From contig JAQFVV010012477.1 in assembly GCA_028023455.1 (NCBI GenBank), positions 2,229,501 to 2,293,500 on the forward strand: a stretch of 64,000 nt of DNA. The letters run 5' to 3'. The position numbers were made by a program, and so were the translations under genes. Every line of letters starts with the position of its first letter. Positions within the stretch are counted from its first letter, which is position 1. The notes under the pieces were generated by a model, which was not told where the DNA came from, did no database searches, and worked only from the letters and a program-made list of their open reading frames with translations. Source of the stretch: Epiperipatus broadwayi (lineage: Eukaryota; Onychophora; Udeonychophora; Euonychophora; Peripatidae). Positions 60,991 to 64,000 of this stretch are shown in pieces.

Positions 60991-61805
60991 GTAGTGCTTA
61001 TCCAAGGCAGTTGGCTGTTACTTCAGCTTCTGATAAATTTGAAGATTTATGGCAATTTTGATACTTTTGAAAGCCAAAAATTATACCAATTGATAGAGCT
61101 AATTGTTCTCTTCAAGGTAAGCTCTCCCTAGGGCTGTAGTTATTTTTATATTGGAAAAAATAATTTGAAATATAGAATACTTTTAAAATTACTTTTAAAA
61201 AGTTTTCAATTTCTAACACTGGGATAGATTATTTAGAATAGGGAAAATCATATTCCTGTGTTAAAATTAATGTAAGCAATGATGATGATGATGATGACAA
61301 TAAAAAATCAGCAGAACATAAAACTAATTTTTGCAACGCTGAGATTTCAAAAGAAATAATATAAATAAATAAATAATTCTAATTTTTAAAAATGTTGAAG
61401 GTGTAAAAGAAAATCTGATTCTACTAAATTTATTAGAAAATAAACCATTATTGAAACTCAGATTAAGGATACGATCCTATGCAAGTACTGTTAAAATAAA
61501 TCATAAAGATAGTACAAAAAATGTTTGAAATCAGGATAATATTGCTGAATTTTTTAATATTGGAAATAAAGAAGAAAATGAATTTCATACAGCTAATTTA
61601 AAAATACATGCTAATATTAAAATTGATCATCTGGATTATTTAACTATTTCAGAAAAGTTTAATAATTGAATTCCTCTACCTGTTTAAATTAATTCTCCAA
61701 ATTTTACAGTGAAAAAACTTTTATAATTATTATTACTGACTTAAACGCCTCTCTTTTAAAATTTCCAATTGAAGGATTTTACAAATATTTGACAGAAAAA
61801 AGTTA

Positions 61806-62761
61806 TTGGCAATGGTTTTCAAGGTGTTGGATCATCCCAGCAATAGGTATTTAATATTACAATCCAACAATATCACACAAAAGACAATTTTTGAAATGAA
61901 TATACATTTTATAAATGATAAAATTGTATACTATATAGATATTATCCAGCCTGCAAAAGTGTTGACCATGAAAAAAAAATGTTATGTGAATTTTGCTTTT
62001 GAAAGTTTGCAAGATCTATTAAATAAATATGGCAAAGTTGGACATTTTAAGTATCTACTGGAAAAGAAAGCTTCCATACTAGTTTTTATTAAGCTACTTT
62101 TGATATTCAATTACATAAAAAAAGTGCAACCAATAGATATATTTATATTGCATTCAACAGACAGCTCAAACCTATAATTACTTTTAGAGGAATAGCCTTC
62201 CAGTGGGTTTTTTGTAATGATAGAACACATCTTATAAAAGATTGTCCAGATCTTATAAAACTATTGAAATCACCAATGCTCAAAACTTGTATCCCAATCA
62301 GTGGTTTAAGAATACAATCAGCTAGTCTTTCAAAATAAAAATATAAATTTTGAAATAATAAATTTATCCAATCAGAATGACTCATGTGTAAAATATAATG
62401 ATGACATTATACATATTGCTAGCAATAATTTATCTTCAGAAGAGACATGAATAAAGAAAAAAGTAAGAAGAAAGGAAAAGAAGAAAAAACAACAAAAATT
62501 CATTTGATACATGTTTCTAAGGATCTTGATTTCTCTAGTGAAGAAAATAAAATTATAGACAATAATTTACAACCTGCTTTGAACAAACCTAGACTAGCAG
62601 ATAACGTACAAACAAATATAGCATTACATTGGACTAGACCATGTCGGAACAGTGATGTGAACTTAAATCAAGGAATGGAATTTTTTCTTAATACGGCTGA
62701 CACACAACAGACTATGAAGAGAATCATGACATATATAAATGATCAGATAAAAACTGAATAG
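61806..62761 (+). pseudogene. LINE ORF1 remnant of the second copy
   Basis: Two open pieces, 61806-62177 and 62447-62761, are joined by the decayed knuckle described for the element. The first reads like the domain before the knuckle (VLTMKKKCYVNFAFESLQDL, YGKVGHFKYL, cf. FGKVIALQPIYL in the first LINE). The second is the Lys/Glu/Asn-rich tail (MNKEKSKKKGKEEKTTKIH). Frames and stops show it is inactive. Confidence 0.65.
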
Positions 62762-63039
62762 TGACGTTTAACAAAAGTCACATTAAATGTTTCATTTAAT
62801 GTTTAGTTAGGATTTTATATTTGCATAAAATATATTATGAGGATGAATATATTATTTTGTCAAAGTAAGGTGCTGCTTAATCTTACTTTGAAAATTACCG
62901 AGATAAGTCTTAGCATAATTGCAATTAGTTTTATAGTTACATTCAATGTTCTGAAAGTCATAAAGGATTTCTTTTTTGTTATTTCATAACTGTAAATGGA
63001 TTTATGTATTACAGAAGTAAATGCTAAGGAGTAAACTAT

Positions 63040-63954
63040 CCAACAATTTTGCATTTAGCATTTGGATAGCACACCTTTCTCCTCATATAATGCTTATTAC
63101 AGAGACAAAATAATCCATAAATTAACCTTTTAATCCTCAACAGTGCTTGTGTAAATTTGAATATTGTCAATTATCATCAAATGTCCTGCCTACATCTGGA
63201 CTTGTAATATTAATTCATAATAAATAACCATTTCAAATATTTATAATTATCTATCATGATCATCACATGAGTATGATTACCCTGATTCAGTCAGCTTTTG
63301 CATTAAATATTATAGGAGTTTATATAATAAACCTCCCATAATAGCCCAATTCATCTAAAAGATAAATTTTCTATTAGGCACAAATCCATTCCTACAATTA
63401 TGATTGGTGACTTCAACATGTCATACTCTAACTTTATTAAGAAATACTTACATATGATTAATAAACATTTGATGAGGGTTGAGGGATTCTTCTCTATTAA
63501 CTTTTTCCTTTTATACTAAGAAAAATCTCATCTTTAATTGATTTTTTTATTCCCCTAAATTACATTATCTTATCTCTCTATCTTTGCAACCAGTAACTTT
63601 CTCTTATCACTGAACATTAGATATTTTTTTGCAGCTAAATATGCAGTAAAACCTCTATTTATTCTTAATAATACAGTATGATTGCTTTTGAAATCTTCCT
63701 CACTAGAAGCATTGATATCATAAATTTAAATATATTTTAGGAAAATTGATATATTGTCTTTTAAACCTATTTATGCATTCTTTTTTATTAACATTATATC
63801 ATCCACAATCAATCACTATACTCATACTAATAAACCCCCAATTAAACTTGTAAAAGACCTTGATGCAATACATATTAAACTTAAAAACAATTCATGTGAA
63901 CCTGCATTAATAGAATCATTCATATTTCTAAAGCAAAAATATAAACAAATATGA
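63040..63954 (+). pseudogene. LINE ORF2 remnant (endonuclease part) of the second copy
   Basis: Endonuclease motifs ETK (63089-63109 region) and GDFN (63406-63417) are readable, with stops between them. The last open piece, 63754-63954, reads FKPIYAFFFINIISSTINHY and IKLVKDLDAIHIKL. It corresponds to the post-endonuclease region of the first LINE (YIAFTNILSFNINHIT, LLALVDELHKRI). No reverse transcriptase motifs are inside the window. Confidence 0.75.
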
Positions 63955-64000
63955 TTATTATTAGGTGAATATTATCAATTAAAAAAGTGAAAGTATAACT

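Larger units (their letters stand above)
61380..64000 (+). mobile_element. Old, decayed LINE related to the one at 2.65 kb; runs off the window
   Basis: ORF1-like and ORF2-like pieces follow the order of the first LINE. FRGIAFQWVFCNDRTHLIKD at about 62183-62248 aligns with the CCHC knuckle region HIRGLKPLCFGCGQRGHLAT, but the first Cys is lost. MLITETK at 63089-63109 matches LLETK. IGDFNMSYSNFIKKYL (GDFN at 63406-63417) matches LGDFNMTYQTFVTKWI. HLMRVEGFF matches PLMSAEGFL. It is more decayed than the first copy; reverse transcriptase would lie beyond base 64000. Confidence 0.8.

Noticed and set aside
60787-61131. Poly-Val frame
   Set aside because: Translation of the (TAG)n tract with a random tail.

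Overview
The window is AT-rich DNA from an invertebrate animal. It has long non-coding stretches, many microsatellites, tRNA-derived short repeats with poly(A) tails, dead LINEs, a dead Ty3/Gypsy element and a nuclear gene for a mitochondrial protein. The one intact recognisable protein, ATP synthase subunit f, has the long invertebrate-type N-terminus (GPYDPGRYYGK). I cannot fix the phylum from this sequence. No bacterial genes, rRNA genes, CRISPR array or functional tRNA gene was seen.

Layout. 1-2.6 kb: AT-rich DNA with a near-perfect 200-bp palindrome and a perfect (AAT)n tract of about 89 units. 2.65-7.84 kb: an almost full-length but frameshifted LINE (ORF1 with a CCHC knuckle; ORF2 with endonuclease and reverse transcriptase; trinucleotide tail). 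8.1-8.7 kb: a tandem pair of a tRNA-like repeat called S1 here. 8.7-14.7 kb: no gene seen. 14.7-18.4 kb: a large imperfect inverted repeat whose arms are built of tandem subrepeats. 20.65-23.5 kb: a second large inverted repeat with a SINE in one arm. 23.5-28.3 kb: a decayed Ty3/Gypsy element on the minus strand (protease, RT, RNase H, integrase). 28.5-33.5 kb: two small hairpin elements, two SINEs (called S2 here) with target-site duplications, and a GATA microsatellite.

33.75-53.13 kb is the most unusual part. A segment of about 5 kb (B, 42.89-47.96 kb) holds an intact, intronless ATP synthase subunit f copy. The copy has an A-tract and a 14-bp flanking duplication, so it is a retrocopy. 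The right part of this segment recurs at 33.75-37.44 kb (A), and the left part at 51.79-53.13 kb (C). A starts and C ends at the same point inside the gene, overlapping by about 10 bp. Both broken copies carry a nonsense codon, while the complete copy is open. Segments A and B also share an eroded, unidentified minus-strand reading frame and a 500-bp purine-rich tract. Between A and B lie a pogo-like transposase scrap, an S1 copy and an unidentified coding-like stretch.

53.4-64 kb: an S1 copy, a degenerate array with a period near 80 bp, a decayed LINE interrupted by a hairpin element, a hairpin made from S1 sequence, an inverted-orientation S1 tandem pair, a (TAG)n tract, and a second, older LINE related to the first that runs off the window end.

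Apart from the ATP synthase retrocopy, nearly everything recognisable is a mobile element or its remains. The recurring theme is inverted-repeat architecture: seven foldback structures, from 0.1 to 3.7 kb, lie in 64 kb.
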